Both the position numbers and the translations under genes were made by a program. Below, piece by piece: positions 16,159 through 25,521 of a stretch of DNA of 64,000 nt (its first letter is position 1; every line of letters begins with the position of its first letter). This stretch comes from Petrocella atlantisensis. Lineage in GTDB: Bacteria > Bacillota > Clostridia > Lachnospirales > Vallitaleaceae. The notes under the pieces were generated by a model that was not told where the DNA came from, ran no database searches, and saw only the letters and a program-made list of their open reading frames with translations. The stretch is taken from contig NZ_LR130778.1 in the NCBI RefSeq assembly GCF_900538275.1, positions 1 through 64,000 on the forward strand, read 5' to 3'.

Positions 16159-17523
16159 ATGGATTTACCTTTATTATTTGAGAAAGAAATGCGCGTACTA
16201 CTACAAGATAAGTATAGTGATTTTATAGATTCCTATGATCAACCCAGACATTTTGGGCTTAGAGTAAATGCCTTAAAAGTAGAGGATGATTTTGTCGATC
16301 AGATGGCTTTCGAGCTTGAAAAAATACCTTGGTGTAATCAGGGCTATTATTACCATGAGGATGAACGTCCTGGTAAAGACGCTTATTATATGGCGGGCTG
16401 TTATTATATTCAGGAACCCAGTGCTATGATGGTAGGTACGGCAGTAGATGCTAAGCCAGGAGATAAGATCATAGACTTATGTGCTGCTCCAGGGGGTAAA
16501 ACGACCCATATAGCAGCCATGATGGAGCATCGTGGCATAATTGTATCTAATGATATTAGTCCCTCAAGAGTTAGAAATCTTAATAAAAATATACAGATTA
16601 GCGGTATAAGAAATTGTATCGTAACAAGTGAAGATCCTGCCAACTTAGCGAAGGCTTGGCCGGGTTACTTTGATAAAGTATTGGTGGATGCACCTTGTTC
16701 AGGTGAAGGTATGTTTCGAAAAGATCCTAAGCTGATTAAGAGTTGGGAAGAGAACGGACCGGATGATTTTGTACCTATACAGAGAAGCATTTTAGCTTCT
16801 GCGCATAGATTATTAAAAAACGGTGGGACTTTAACCTATTCAACTTGTACATTTAATATGAAAGAAAACGAACATATGATAGCTGAGTTTTTAAAAGAAT
16901 ACCCTCAGTATGTGTTGGTTGAATTGGAAAATATTTTGCCCGTATCGATTGGATTTCCTATTGATGGGTTAGATGAGCAATTTGAGAAAACTAAAAGACT
17001 TTGGCCCCATTTACAAGAAGGCGAAGGCCATTTTGTTGCAAAGTTACTTAAAAAAGATGTGGATATAAAAACGCCCATATCTGTTTTCAAGCCAGTAATA
17101 AGCGTGGAAGCTAAAGATGCTTTTCAAGGGTTTATAGAATCTATCGGTTATAAGCCGGAGGCAGGCATTCTAGAAAACATGCATCAACATGTTGAGAAGG
17201 TATTTTTCATTCCTAAAGAGGCACCGGAGACCAAAGGGCTAAGAGTTTTTTCCAGTGGTTGGTTTCTTGGAACCTATCAAAAGAAGCGATTTGAACCTTC
17301 ACAGGCTTTTGCCAGTGCACTCAAACCGGATCAAGTCAAGAACAAAATCATACTTGATCATGAAGATATTAACGTTACAAGGTATCTAAAAGGCGAAACA
17401 TTGTCGATAGATGTAGAGAATGGATGGTATCTTGTTTGTGTCGATACTTATAGCCTAGGTTGGGGCAAAGTCGTTAACCATAAATTAAGAAATAAGATTG
17501 AAGCAAGTTGGAGATGGTTATAA
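16159..17523 (+). CDS. RsmB/NOP-family rRNA m5C methyltransferase (RsmF/YebU-like)
   Basis: Members methylate cytosine C5 in 16S rRNA using SAM and a catalytic cysteine pair. The 454-residue protein carries IIDLCAAPGGKTTHIAAMM (about residues 109-127), VLVDAPCSGEGMFRKDP with the PC motif, and LTYSTCTFNMKENE with the TC motif. A C-terminal region of about 170 residues has SGWFLGTYQKKRFEPSQAFA and is typical of RsmF-like proteins (PUA-like). The start at 16159 follows GTGAGG by 6 nt. The gene overlaps the next pseudouridine synthase gene by one base, so both rRNA or tRNA modifying enzymes are probably co-expressed. The exact target base is not determined. Confidence 0.92.
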   Translation: MDLPLLFEKEMRVLLQDKYSDFIDSYDQPRHFGLRVNALKVEDDFVDQMAFELEKIPWCNQGYYYHEDERPGKDAYYMAGCYYIQEPSAMMVGTAVDAKPGDKIIDLCAAPGGKTTHIAAMMEHRGIIVSNDISPSRVRNLNKNIQISGIRNCIVTSEDPANLAKAWPGYFDKVLVDAPCSGEGMFRKDPKLIKSWEENGPDDFVPIQRSILASAHRLLKNGGTLTYSTCTFNMKENEHMIAEFLKEYPQYVLVELENILPVSIGFPIDGLDEQFEKTKRLWPHLQEGEGHFVAKLLKKDVDIKTPISVFKPVISVEAKDAFQGFIESIGYKPEAGILENMHQHVEKVFFIPKEAPETKGLRVFSSGWFLGTYQKKRFEPSQAFASALKPDQVKNKIILDHEDINVTRYLKGETLSIDVENGWYLVCVDTYSLGWGKVVNHKLRNKIEASWRWL

Positions 17524-18236
17524 TGTCCATGCGATTAGATAAATATTTAAGCAATATGGGTGTTGGCACAAGACGTGAAGTCAAGAAGTTGATTCAATAT
17601 GGTAAAGTTATGGTCAACGAAGAAGTTGTTAAGATTATAGATCTTAAAGTGTCAGAAGAAGATGACCATATTAAGGTTTATGGTAAGACCATCGGTTATA
17701 CAGCCAATATCTATATAATGCTGAATAAACCAGCCGGTTGTGTTACAGCTACCCATGACTTAAAGGATAAAACGGTATTGGACCTCATCAACCATAAGAG
17801 AAAAAAAGATCTGTTTCCTATAGGTCGATTAGATAAAGATACTGAAGGTCTGTTGATTCTCACCAATGACGGCCAACTGGCCCATCGTCTATTGTCACCA
17901 AAAAAACATGTACCCAAAGTATACTATGCTAGAATTAAAGGCTGTGTTACCCTAGCTGACTGTAAACGATTTTCAGAAGGTGTAACACTGGAAGATGGTT
18001 ATACGACCATGCCGGCAAAACTTGAAATCTTAAGCGCCGGTTCTGAGTCAGAGATTCATATAACCATTCATGAAGGCAAATTTCATCAGGTCAAACGTAT
18101 GTTTGAAGCTGTTGATAAAGAAGTCATCTATCTTAAAAGAATACAAATGGGAGGATTGAGCCTGGATCCTAATCTTAGATTAAGTGGTTATAGAGAACTT
18201 CGTGAAGACGAAGTACAGGCACTCGAAACCTTCTAG
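17523..18236 (+). CDS. RsuA-family pseudouridine synthase
   Basis: It isomerises uridine to pseudouridine in rRNA, most likely small-subunit RNA by analogy with RsuA. The 237 residues contain an N-terminal S4 domain (MRLDKYLSNMGVGTRREVKK), the linker IMLNKPAGCVTA, the catalytic-Asp motif FPIGRLDKDTEGLLILTNDG near residues 99-118, and KFHQVKRMFEAVDKEV near the C-terminus. The start is within TAATG, sharing one base with the upstream stop, with GGAGATGG upstream. RluB- or RluE-like specificity cannot be excluded. Confidence 0.9.
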   Translation: MSMRLDKYLSNMGVGTRREVKKLIQYGKVMVNEEVVKIIDLKVSEEDDHIKVYGKTIGYTANIYIMLNKPAGCVTATHDLKDKTVLDLINHKRKKDLFPIGRLDKDTEGLLILTNDGQLAHRLLSPKKHVPKVYYARIKGCVTLADCKRFSEGVTLEDGYTTMPAKLEILSAGSESEIHITIHEGKFHQVKRMFEAVDKEVIYLKRIQMGGLSLDPNLRLSGYRELREDEVQALETF

Positions 18237-18249
18237 AATAAGGAGAATT

Positions 18250-18915
18250 ATGTTAAAAAATATAAAAGCAGTCATATTTGATATGGATGGAACACTCATT
18301 GATTCTATGTGGTTATGGAAAACCATAGATATGGAATACTTAAAGCGGTTTGGATTGACATTACCTGAGGATCTTCAAGATGAAATTGAAGGCATGAGCT
18401 TTAGTGAAACCGCAGCTTATTTCAAAAAGAGATTTAATCTTCTGGATTCTGTTGAAACCATTAAAGATGAATGGAATAAGATGGCATGGTCATATTATAT
18501 AGAAAAAGTGACGATGAAAGAAGATGCGCATCAATTTTTAAGTCATTTAAAGCACCATGGATATAAAACCGGCATTGGTACGAGTAACTCAAAAGAACTG
18601 GTGACATTGGTTATGAACAAATTCAAAATCGACCATTTTTTTCATAGTATACGTACCAGTTGTGAGGTAGCAAAAGGAAAGCCAAGTCCGGATATCTATC
18701 TACAGGTAGCGAAAGACTTGATGGTCTTACCGGAGGAGTGTTTGGTATTTGAAGACGTGCCTATGGGTATTATGGCAGCTAAAAACGCAGGCATGAAAGT
18801 GTGTGCTATTTATGATGATTTCTCAAAAAATATTACGGATGAAAAAATAAGACTGGCAGATTATTATGTGAATGGCTATACCGATGTGATGGAACTGATT
18901 AGGAATGAGGCTTAA
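18250..18915 (+). CDS. HAD-superfamily (subfamily IA) phosphatase or phosphomutase
   Basis: The 221-residue protein has HAD motif I FDMDGTLIDS (about residues 9-18) with the nucleophile and acid Asp residues, motif II TSNSK, a Lys in CEVAKGKPSPDIY, and motif IV FEDVPMGIMAAKNAGM. The helical cap between motifs I and II is that of the beta-phosphoglucomutase-like group. The substrate is unknown. AGGAG precedes the ATG at 18250; a longer frame reaching back to 18184 overlaps the upstream gene. It is 3 nt from the next gene. Confidence 0.88.
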   Translation: MLKNIKAVIFDMDGTLIDSMWLWKTIDMEYLKRFGLTLPEDLQDEIEGMSFSETAAYFKKRFNLLDSVETIKDEWNKMAWSYYIEKVTMKEDAHQFLSHLKHHGYKTGIGTSNSKELVTLVMNKFKIDHFFHSIRTSCEVAKGKPSPDIYLQVAKDLMVLPEECLVFEDVPMGIMAAKNAGMKVCAIYDDFSKNITDEKIRLADYYVNGYTDVMELIRNEA

Positions 18916-18918
18916 CCT

Positions 18919-20910
18919 ATGTTTTTACCAATCTCAAAATTAGATATGGAACAAAGGGGTATTCATCAACTGGATTTCATCTTGGTTACAGGAGATGCCT
19001 ATGTGGATCATCCCTCTTTTGGCGCAGCTATTATTGCCAGAGTACTTGAAAGAGATGGTTTTACAGTCGGCATTATAGCTCAGCCGGACTGGAGGAACCA
19101 TCAAGATATCATGGCACTTGGTGCCCCAAGACATGCTTTTCTGGTAACCGGTGGTAACATTGATTCTATGGTGAACCACTATTCAGTGACTAAGAAAAGA
19201 CGAAAGGAAGATGTCTATACTCCAGGGGATATTGCAGGGAAAAGACCGGACAGAGCAACCATTGTGTATGCTAACTTAATCAGACAAGCTTTTGGAGATG
19301 TACCCATCATAATTGGTGGTATTGAAGCATCTCTTAGACGTATGGGGCATTATGATTATTGGAGTGATCAAGTTAGGCGGTCCATACTCCTAGACAGTCA
19401 AGCGGATTTACTCTTATATGGCATGGCAGAAAAAAGTATAACTCAAGTAGGGCAAGCTCTAGAATCCGGCATTCATATTAAAGATATAACCTTTATTAAA
19501 GGCACTTGTTATAGATCGACAACAATAGAGGGTATCTATGATACGATTGTTTTACCTTCTTTTAAAAGCATTAAGACCTCTAAGGAAGATTATGCAAAAA
19601 GCTTTTTAATTCAATCTCAAAACACAGATGCCATAACTGCAAAAACGCTTGTAGAAACCTATGGTGAAAGGGAGTATATCGTTCAACTGCCACCTCAAGC
19701 GCCTTTAACCGAAAGTGAGTTTGACAGCATATATGGACTGAATTATGAAAGAACCTATCATCCAAGTTATGAATCCTTAGGCGGCATATCAGCCATTAAG
19801 GAAGTCAAATTCAGTATTATAAGCAACAGAGGATGTTATGGGGCTTGTAATTTCTGTGCACTAACTTTCCATCAAGGCAGAGTTATGCAGGCACGATCCG
19901 CTAAATCTATTGTTAGAGAGGCAGAAAGCTTTGTAGATGATAAAGATTTTAAAGGCTATATTCACGATGTTGGCGGACCGACAGCGAATTTTAGAAAGCC
20001 CTCGTGTCAGAAACAACTCAAATATGGGGTATGCAAAGACAAACAGTGTCTATTCCCACAGAAATGTGAAAATCTGGATGTTGATCATACTGAATATGTA
20101 GAGATATTAAGAAAACTACGCAACATACCGAAAGTCAAAAAAGTATTTGTTCGATCCGGTATTCGCTTTGATTATCTCATGTATGATAAGGATCCATCCT
20201 TTTTTAATGAGCTTTGTGAACATCATATTAGTGGTCAACTTAAAGTGGCGCCAGAGCATGTGGATCATGAAGCACTGAGCTACATGGGCAAACCGGACCA
20301 TGCCATTTATGAACGGTTTACCAAACGTTATGAGCAAAAAAATGTACAATTGGACAAAAAGCAATTTCTTGTACCATACTTGATGTCCTCACATCCCGGT
20401 TCCACATTGCAAAGTGCTATAAAACTGGCCTTGTATTTAAGAGATATTGGTCATCAGCCTCAGCAAGTTCAGGATTTCTATCCAACACCGGCCACCGCTT
20501 CAACCACCATGTATTATACCGGTCTGGACCCAAGAACTATGAAGCCTGTCTTTGTACCTAAAAAGGCGAAGGATAAGGCCATGCAAAGAGCACTGATTCA
20601 ATATAAAAAACCACAAAATTATGAATTGGTTAAAGAAGCACTTTTATTAGCAGGAAGGGAAGACCTTATTGGTTTTGACCGTGACTGCTTAATACGACCA
20701 AGACAAGAACGTACATATTCTGCGTCAAAGCAGACACAAAGTGATCCGGCTAAAAAAGAGGGTGCCACTAGTAGTCATAAAAGCAATCACAAAGGTAGTT
20801 CGAAACGTGATTCTAAGAACAGTTCCAATAACAGCTCAAAAAGCAATTTGAAAACAAATCCGAAACAAAAAAGAAAGACCATTCGAAATGTTCACAAGAA
20901 GAAAAAGTAG
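18919..20910 (+). CDS. YgiQ family radical SAM protein
   Basis: YgiQ proteins are UPF0313 radical SAM enzymes of unknown reaction. The 663-residue protein has the N-terminal domain with [40 protein letters not shown] near residues 133-152, and the cluster motif [19 protein letters not shown] (CxxxCxxC) near 305-323. It also has a Cys-rich [15 protein letters not shown] segment and [16 protein letters not shown]. The last ~65 residues are a low-complexity Ser, Lys and Asn tail ending in HKKKK, absent from shorter homologues. Its stop codon TAG overlaps the repeat-end motif that also forms the next promoter. Confidence 0.92.
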   Translation: MFLPISKLDMEQRGIHQLDFILVTGDAYVDHPSFGAAIIARVLERDGFTVGIIAQPDWRNHQDIMALGAPRHAFLVTGGNIDSMVNHYSVTKKRRKEDVYTPGDIAGKRPDRATIVYANLIRQAFGDVPIIIGGIEASLRRMGHYDYWSDQVRRSILLDSQADLLLYGMAEKSITQVGQALESGIHIKDITFIKGTCYRSTTIEGIYDTIVLPSFKSIKTSKEDYAKSFLIQSQNTDAITAKTLVETYGEREYIVQLPPQAPLTESEFDSIYGLNYERTYHPSYESLGGISAIKEVKFSIISNRGCYGACNFCALTFHQGRVMQARSAKSIVREAESFVDDKDFKGYIHDVGGPTANFRKPSCQKQLKYGVCKDKQCLFPQKCENLDVDHTEYVEILRKLRNIPKVKKVFVRSGIRFDYLMYDKDPSFFNELCEHHISGQLKVAPEHVDHEALSYMGKPDHAIYERFTKRYEQKNVQLDKKQFLVPYLMSSHPGSTLQSAIKLALYLRDIGHQPQQVQDFYPTPATASTTMYYTGLDPRTMKPVFVPKKAKDKAMQRALIQYKKPQNYELVKEALLLAGREDLIGFDRDCLIRPRQERTYSASKQTQSDPAKKEGATSSHKSNHKGSSKRDSKNSSNNSSKSNLKTNPKQKRKTIRNVHKKKK

Positions 20911-20926
20911 TTTTGACACTTTAACC
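20909..20926. repeat. Repeat-end motif at the ygiQ stop codon
   Basis: AGTTTTGACACTTTAACC matches the terminal motif of the 118-bp repeat family with one difference from the copies at 5019 and 63545. It overlaps the TAG stop of the YgiQ gene and supplies the -35 box of the next promoter. Confidence 0.6.
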
Positions 20927-20941
20927 ATATTAAGTTATAAT
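20913..20941 (+). promoter_or_regulatory. Promoter of yicC
   Basis: A perfect -35 TTGACA (20913-20918) and perfect -10 TATAAT (20936-20941) are 17 bp apart. The -35 box lies inside the repeat-end motif. The sequence TTATAATACAGTG here also occurs at 35437, upstream of yloU. Confidence 0.8.
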
Positions 20942-21002
20942 ACAGTGTACTATAGAATCCTGTGTCTACGGATGAGGAGCAAATAACAAATGAGGAAGAG
21001 TG

Positions 21003-21887
21003 ATGAAAATGATCAACAGTATGACCGGATTTGGTCGTGGCGAACATGTCAAAGATCAAAGAAAGATGATTGTAGAGATGAAGTCCGTCAATCATAGATA
21101 CTGCGATGTGAATGTCCGTCTCCCTAGAAAACTGAATTTTCTGGAAAATGACATTAAGACATACACCAAAAAAAGATTGTCTAGGGGAAAAATAGATGTC
21201 TATTTAACTTATGAGGACAACTCGACAAAGCAAGAAAGCATACGGTTCAATGAAGCTTTAACAGAGGAGTATTTAACCTATTTTCAACATATAAGCGACC
21301 GATTCAATCTTGAAAATGACATTAAGGTATCTCATATCACAAGATACCCAGATGTTTTTGTAGTCGAAGAGCAACAAGATGACGAGACCCTTCTATGGGG
21401 GATTCTAAAAGAAGCCCTTGATTTGGCCATTTTAAAGATGATTGAGACAAGACAAGTTGAAGGTGAGTTGCTTAAGAAAGATATCCTTATTAAAATGAAA
21501 GCCATGATGGAAGCACTGAATCATATTGAAAAGGAATCACCATCTGTTGTTAAAGACTATCAAGTCAAGTTAGAGGCGCGCATACAAGAACTGTTATCGA
21601 ATGCAGCCGTTGATGAGGCTAGGTTGGCTGTAGAAGTGGCATTGTTCGCTGACCGTTGTTGTATAGATGAAGAAATTGTACGCTTAAGAAGTCATATTGA
21701 ACATATGGAAAAAACCCTTGAGTCAGACCAACCTATTGGTAGAAAATTAGATTTTCTCTCACAGGAAATGAACCGTGAGGCCAATACTATATTATCAAAG
21801 GCCAATAGTTTGCTTATATCCGGTCATGCTCTAGAATTAAAAACGGATATAGAAAAAATCAGAGAACAGATTCAAAACATTGAGTAA
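21003..21887 (+). CDS. yicC: YicC family endoribonuclease
   Basis: YicC-like proteins form rings and are ribonucleases linked to small-RNA turnover and stationary-phase survival. The 294 residues start with INSMTGFGRGE and contain MIVEMKSVNHRYCDVNVRLPRKL (about residues 23-45) and RLAVEVALFADRCCIDEEIVRLRSH. They end in REQIQNIE, the family C-terminus. GAGGAAG precedes the ATG at 21003; a second ATG lies two codons later. In most Firmicutes remA follows, then gmk; here the 3' side is occupied by the 118-bp repeat array, which begins immediately after the stop codon. Confidence 0.95.
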   Translation: MKMINSMTGFGRGEHVKDQRKMIVEMKSVNHRYCDVNVRLPRKLNFLENDIKTYTKKRLSRGKIDVYLTYEDNSTKQESIRFNEALTEEYLTYFQHISDRFNLENDIKVSHITRYPDVFVVEEQQDDETLLWGILKEALDLAILKMIETRQVEGELLKKDILIKMKAMMEALNHIEKESPSVVKDYQVKLEARIQELLSNAAVDEARLAVEVALFADRCCIDEEIVRLRSHIEHMEKTLESDQPIGRKLDFLSQEMNREANTILSKANSLLISGHALELKTDIEKIREQIQNIE

Positions 21888-22265
21888 ATGGTTAAGGGTC
21901 AAGACTTTAGTTGAACTTTCACATTTGACATAAAGTTACGAAAGTATCAACGTAACTATATGTTGAAGGTGAATGTAGTGAAACTTAGTAATGACCATTA
22001 ACCATAATGGTTAAGGGTCAAGACTTTAGTTGAACTTTCACATTTGACATAAAGTTACGAAAGCATCAACGTAACTATATATTGAAGGTGAATGTAGTGA
22101 AACTTAGTAATGACCATTAACGATAATGGTTAAGGGTCAAGACTTTAGTTGAACTTTCACTTTTGACATAAAGTTACGAAAGCATCAACGTAACTATATA
22201 TTGAAGGTGAATGTAGTGAAACTTAGTAATGACCATTAACCATAATGGTAATGACCATTAACCAT
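21888..22265. repeat. Tandem array of three 118-bp hairpin repeats
   Basis: Copies lie at 21888-22005, 22007-22124 and 22126-22243, with a 119-bp period and one A between units. By eye they differ at two or three positions each. A truncated end unit follows at 22245-22265. Each unit starts ATGGTTAAGGGTCAAGAC and ends GTAATGACCATTAACCAT, an inverted repeat. Its interior is also self-complementary: AGTTACG and CGTAACT flank a 10-nt loop, and TTCACATT faces AATGTAGTGAA. The whole unit can fold as one long imperfect hairpin. No credible ORF lies here. The array fills the yicC-gmk gap where remA is expected. Confidence 0.95.
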
Positions 22266-22305
22266 AGTGGTTAAGATAACTAGAAAAAAGGAATAATGGT
22301 GGGTT

Positions 22306-22938
22306 ATGCAAAAGCCAGGTGTATTAACGGTTATTTCGGGATTTTCTGGTGCCGGAAAAGGAACCGTTGTAAAAAGATTATTAGAAACTAAGGAAAACTA
22401 TTCCTTGTCGGTGTCAGCCACCACGAGAGCACCTAGAAATGGTGAAGTTGAAGGTGAAAGCTACTATTTTCTATCGAAACCAGTCTTTGAACAAATGATA
22501 GAGAAGGACGAACTATTAGAATGGGCGACCTATGTGAACAACTACTATGGTACGCCAAAGAAATATGTGTTTGAACAACTTGAAGCAGGGAAAAACATCA
22601 TTTTGGAGATTGAACTACAAGGTGCCATGAAAGTCAGAAAGCAATATCCGGGCGCTGTTATGATATTTATCGTTCCACCTTCCATCAAGGAGCTTAAAGA
22701 TAGACTTGTTGGACGAGGCACTGAATCTATGGATGTGATCATCAAAAGGCTTAAAAGAGCCGAAGAAGAGACAGCCTATATTAAAGACTATGATTATATC
22801 GTTGAAAATGATGTTCTTGAAGCATGTGCTGAAATCGTTCATAGTATTGTCGTCGCAGAACAACATCATGCGGCCCACTATGGCGGTATCGAGCAGGTTC
22901 TTGAGAGTCAGTTCAATGAAGTGTTGAAAGGAGAATAA
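22306..22938 (+). CDS. gmk: Guanylate kinase
   Basis: Gmk phosphorylates GMP to GDP. The 210-residue protein has the P-loop ISGFSGAGKGTVVKRLL at about residues 10-26, the GMP-binding SVSATTRAPRNGEVEGESYYF at about 36-56, LEIELQGAMKVR near 92-103, and RLKRAEEE in the lid. GGTGGG precedes the ATG. It follows the repeat array by about 40 bp and is joined to rpoZ with a 2-nt gap. Because GTP pools set (p)ppGpp levels, it is functionally connected to the RelQ-type gene at 15.1 kb, though not linked by operon. Confidence 0.96.
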   Translation: MQKPGVLTVISGFSGAGKGTVVKRLLETKENYSLSVSATTRAPRNGEVEGESYYFLSKPVFEQMIEKDELLEWATYVNNYYGTPKKYVFEQLEAGKNIILEIELQGAMKVRKQYPGAVMIFIVPPSIKELKDRLVGRGTESMDVIIKRLKRAEEETAYIKDYDYIVENDVLEACAEIVHSIVVAEQHHAAHYGGIEQVLESQFNEVLKGE

Positions 22939-22940
22939 CT

Positions 22941-23159
22941 ATGTTACATCCATCTTACTCAGATCTAATGGAAAGAATCAATGACCGAAATGACGACATT
23001 ACTCTTAAAAGCCGTTATTCAATTGTAATCGCAACCTCCAAACGTGCCAGACAAATAATTGATGGTGCTGAACCAAGGGTGAATAAGTCTTATCCAAAAC
23101 CATTGTCTTATGCGGTCAATGAATTGTATGAAGGTACAATCGATATCGATTCTCTTTAA
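22941..23159 (+). CDS. rpoZ: RNA polymerase omega subunit
   Basis: Omega supports assembly of RNA polymerase by binding beta-prime. The 72-residue protein has the normal length and shows MLHPSYSDLMERIN at the start, SRYSIVIATSKRARQIIDGA in the conserved helix region, and KPLSYAVNELYEGTI at the end. It is coupled to gmk as in most Firmicutes. The gene that usually follows, coaBC, is not present; priA is next after an inverted repeat. Confidence 0.94.
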   Translation: MLHPSYSDLMERINDRNDDITLKSRYSIVIATSKRARQIIDGAEPRVNKSYPKPLSYAVNELYEGTIDIDSL

Positions 23160-23193
23160 TCAACATCTCAATGAATCGTACATAAAATCCAAT

Positions 23194-23231
23194 ATAAGTG
23201 GTCAATCAGTGGTTAGGATTGGACCACTTAT
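23194..23231. repeat. Inverted repeat between rpoZ and priA
   Basis: ATAAGTGGTCAATC pairs with GATTGGACCACTTAT across an 11-nt loop, with one bulge. The absence of a T-run argues against a strong terminator; it may modulate read-through from gmk-rpoZ into priA. Confidence 0.55.
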
Positions 23232-23252
23232 TGCGATTAAAGGAAAAGAGAT

Positions 23253-25496
23253 ATGATAAAAAAGTATGCCCAAATCATCATCAGCATATCTGTGAAAAGT
23301 TTAGATAGAATCTTTACGTATGGTGTTCCTGAGACATTGAGGCCAAGTCTTGGAATTGGATCTATTGTAGAGATTCCTTTTGGTGCAGGGAATCGTATCA
23401 TTAGAGGCTATATCCTAGGGTTCTGTGAGGAAATCGATTTTGATCCAACCAAAGTCAAGTATATTCTCAAACAGTATGAAGAAGTGGGTATAGAGTCTGA
23501 ATTATTGGAATTAGCTGTATTTATGAAGAACAGATATGTGACAACGATGCAATCTGCCCTTGGCACCTTATTACCATCAAGGCCAAATGTTCGAAAAAAA
23601 GAAGAAAAATGGGTAAGAAGCTTGATGGATCAGGATCAACTCCTGGATATGATGAGAACATTAAAAGACAAAAAAATATATGAGCCTAGACGAAGGGTAT
23701 TAGAAGTTTTATTAGTAAAGCCCCATATACCTTTAAAAGAAATTATGGAAGAAGCAGATGTATCGCGCGGCATTATATCAACGATGGTTAAGCACCTTAT
23801 ACTTGAATTTGAAACGAATATAAGCATTCGTATGCCTTATGATTTGGAAGCCTATGATACCAGTATTAATCTGGCACCCAATAAAGAACAAGACAAAGCC
23901 CTTACACAGATTACGCAAAGCATTCAACAAAGGGAAAACAAGGTTTTCTTGCTGCACGGTATAACCGGAAGTGGTAAAACAGAGGTCTATATGCAAGCCA
24001 TAGAGCAGGTGCTCAAAGTAGGGCAATCGGCCATTGTGATGATACCTGAAATTGCGCTTACACCCCTTATGGTCAAAAGATTTGTTGAACGTTTTGGGGA
24101 AGTGGTCGGAGTTATGCATTCTAGACTTTCAGAAGGTGAACGGTTTGACCAATGGCGTCTGGCAAAAGAAGGCCGTCTCAAAATTATGATTGGACCAAGA
24201 TCGGCCATTTTCGCACCCTTTGAAAAAATCGGCCTAATTATTCTGGATGAAGAACACGAAACCTCATACAAATCTGAAATGCCGCCCAAATACCATGCAA
24301 GAGAAGTTGCTATCTATAGAGCTAGGTATCATATGTGCCCGGTTCTATTAGGTTCAGCAACACCTTTGGTTGAAAGCTATTATAAAGCCTTATCGGGAAA
24401 ATACACACTGATTGAACTGGATCAAAAAGCAGAAGCACTTTCACCCCTAGAGGTTGAAACGGTGGACATGCGTAAAGAACTAGAAAAGGGCAATACAAGT
24501 ATATTAAGCCATGAGCTCTATGAAGCTATTAAAGCAACATTACTTAAAAAGGAACAGATTATTTTGTTTCTAAACCGGAGAGGTCATTCCAATTTTGTAT
24601 CCTGTAGATTATGCGGCTATGTTCTAAAATGTAACCATTGTGATGTTGCTTATAATTATCATAAATACAATCATAAACTACAATGTCATTATTGCAATGA
24701 AAGTATCCCCATGGTTCAGATCTGTCCCAGTTGCGGTTCCAAACATGTAAAAGCCTTTGGTATTGGAACACAGAAAGTGGAAGCCTATATAAAAGAAATA
24801 TTTTCAGAAGCCAAAGTCTTGCGTATGGATTATGACACTACCACTGGAAAAGATGGACATAAAAGAATATTGGATCAATTTGAAGCCAAAGAGGCAGATA
24901 TTCTCATCGGAACTCAGATGGTGGCTAAAGGTCATCATTTTAATAATGTTACCTTAGTAGGCGTTTTAGCGGCGGATATGTCCTTGTATGTCAATGACTT
25001 TCGAGCCAGTGAAAAGACGTTTCAACTGGTCACCCAAGTAACAGGAAGATCCGGACGAGGCGATAAAGCCGGTAGAGCGATAATACAGACCTATACACCG
25101 GATCATTATAGTATTATGAGTGCTCAAAATCAGGATTATAAGAATTTTTATAATAATGAAATCCAGTATAGAAAACTGATGGGCTATGCGCCATTTAAAG
25201 AAATGATGAGTGTTTTGATTATTTCTACGGATGAAAAATACTTAATTCAACTTTGCCACAGGATTAAAGAACAACTAAGCATCTATGATCAAAATAAAGG
25301 GATTGAGATTCTTGGTCCGTCACCCGCAACGCTATCAAAAATAAGAAATAACTTCAGATGGGTCATATACATCAAAGCAGATTCATATAAAGCATTGACG
25401 GCACTGGCCAATCATCTATATAATATAAATGAACAAGAAGATCATAGGCATATCAGTCATATGCAAATTGATCTGAACCCGATGATGTCTTATTGA
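23253..25496 (+). CDS. priA: Primosomal protein N' (replication restart helicase)
   Basis: PriA is a 3'-5' helicase that reloads the replisome at stalled forks. The 747 residues show an N-terminal fork-binding domain (DRIFTYGVPETL), Walker A HGITGSGKTEVYMQ near residue 235, the DEEH box in LIILDEEHETSYK near 330, and eight cysteines in CRLCGYVLKCNHC, CHYCNE and CPSCG near 453-493, which bind two zinc ions. Motif VI is TQVTGRSGRG. The following def-fmt order is typical of Firmicutes. Confidence 0.96.
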   Translation: MIKKYAQIIISISVKSLDRIFTYGVPETLRPSLGIGSIVEIPFGAGNRIIRGYILGFCEEIDFDPTKVKYILKQYEEVGIESELLELAVFMKNRYVTTMQSALGTLLPSRPNVRKKEEKWVRSLMDQDQLLDMMRTLKDKKIYEPRRRVLEVLLVKPHIPLKEIMEEADVSRGIISTMVKHLILEFETNISIRMPYDLEAYDTSINLAPNKEQDKALTQITQSIQQRENKVFLLHGITGSGKTEVYMQAIEQVLKVGQSAIVMIPEIALTPLMVKRFVERFGEVVGVMHSRLSEGERFDQWRLAKEGRLKIMIGPRSAIFAPFEKIGLIILDEEHETSYKSEMPPKYHAREVAIYRARYHMCPVLLGSATPLVESYYKALSGKYTLIELDQKAEALSPLEVETVDMRKELEKGNTSILSHELYEAIKATLLKKEQIILFLNRRGHSNFVSCRLCGYVLKCNHCDVAYNYHKYNHKLQCHYCNESIPMVQICPSCGSKHVKAFGIGTQKVEAYIKEIFSEAKVLRMDYDTTTGKDGHKRILDQFEAKEADILIGTQMVAKGHHFNNVTLVGVLAADMSLYVNDFRASEKTFQLVTQVTGRSGRGDKAGRAIIQTYTPDHYSIMSAQNQDYKNFYNNEIQYRKLMGYAPFKEMMSVLIISTDEKYLIQLCHRIKEQLSIYDQNKGIEILGPSPATLSKIRNNFRWVIYIKADSYKALTALANHLYNINEQEDHRHISHMQIDLNPMMSY

Positions 25497-25521
25497 CATA
25501 CTTATTAGAAGGAGGCATAAT

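Noticed and set aside
21888-22265. CRISPR array
   Set aside because: The 118-bp units are directly adjacent with a single spacer base; there are no variable spacers and no cas genes.
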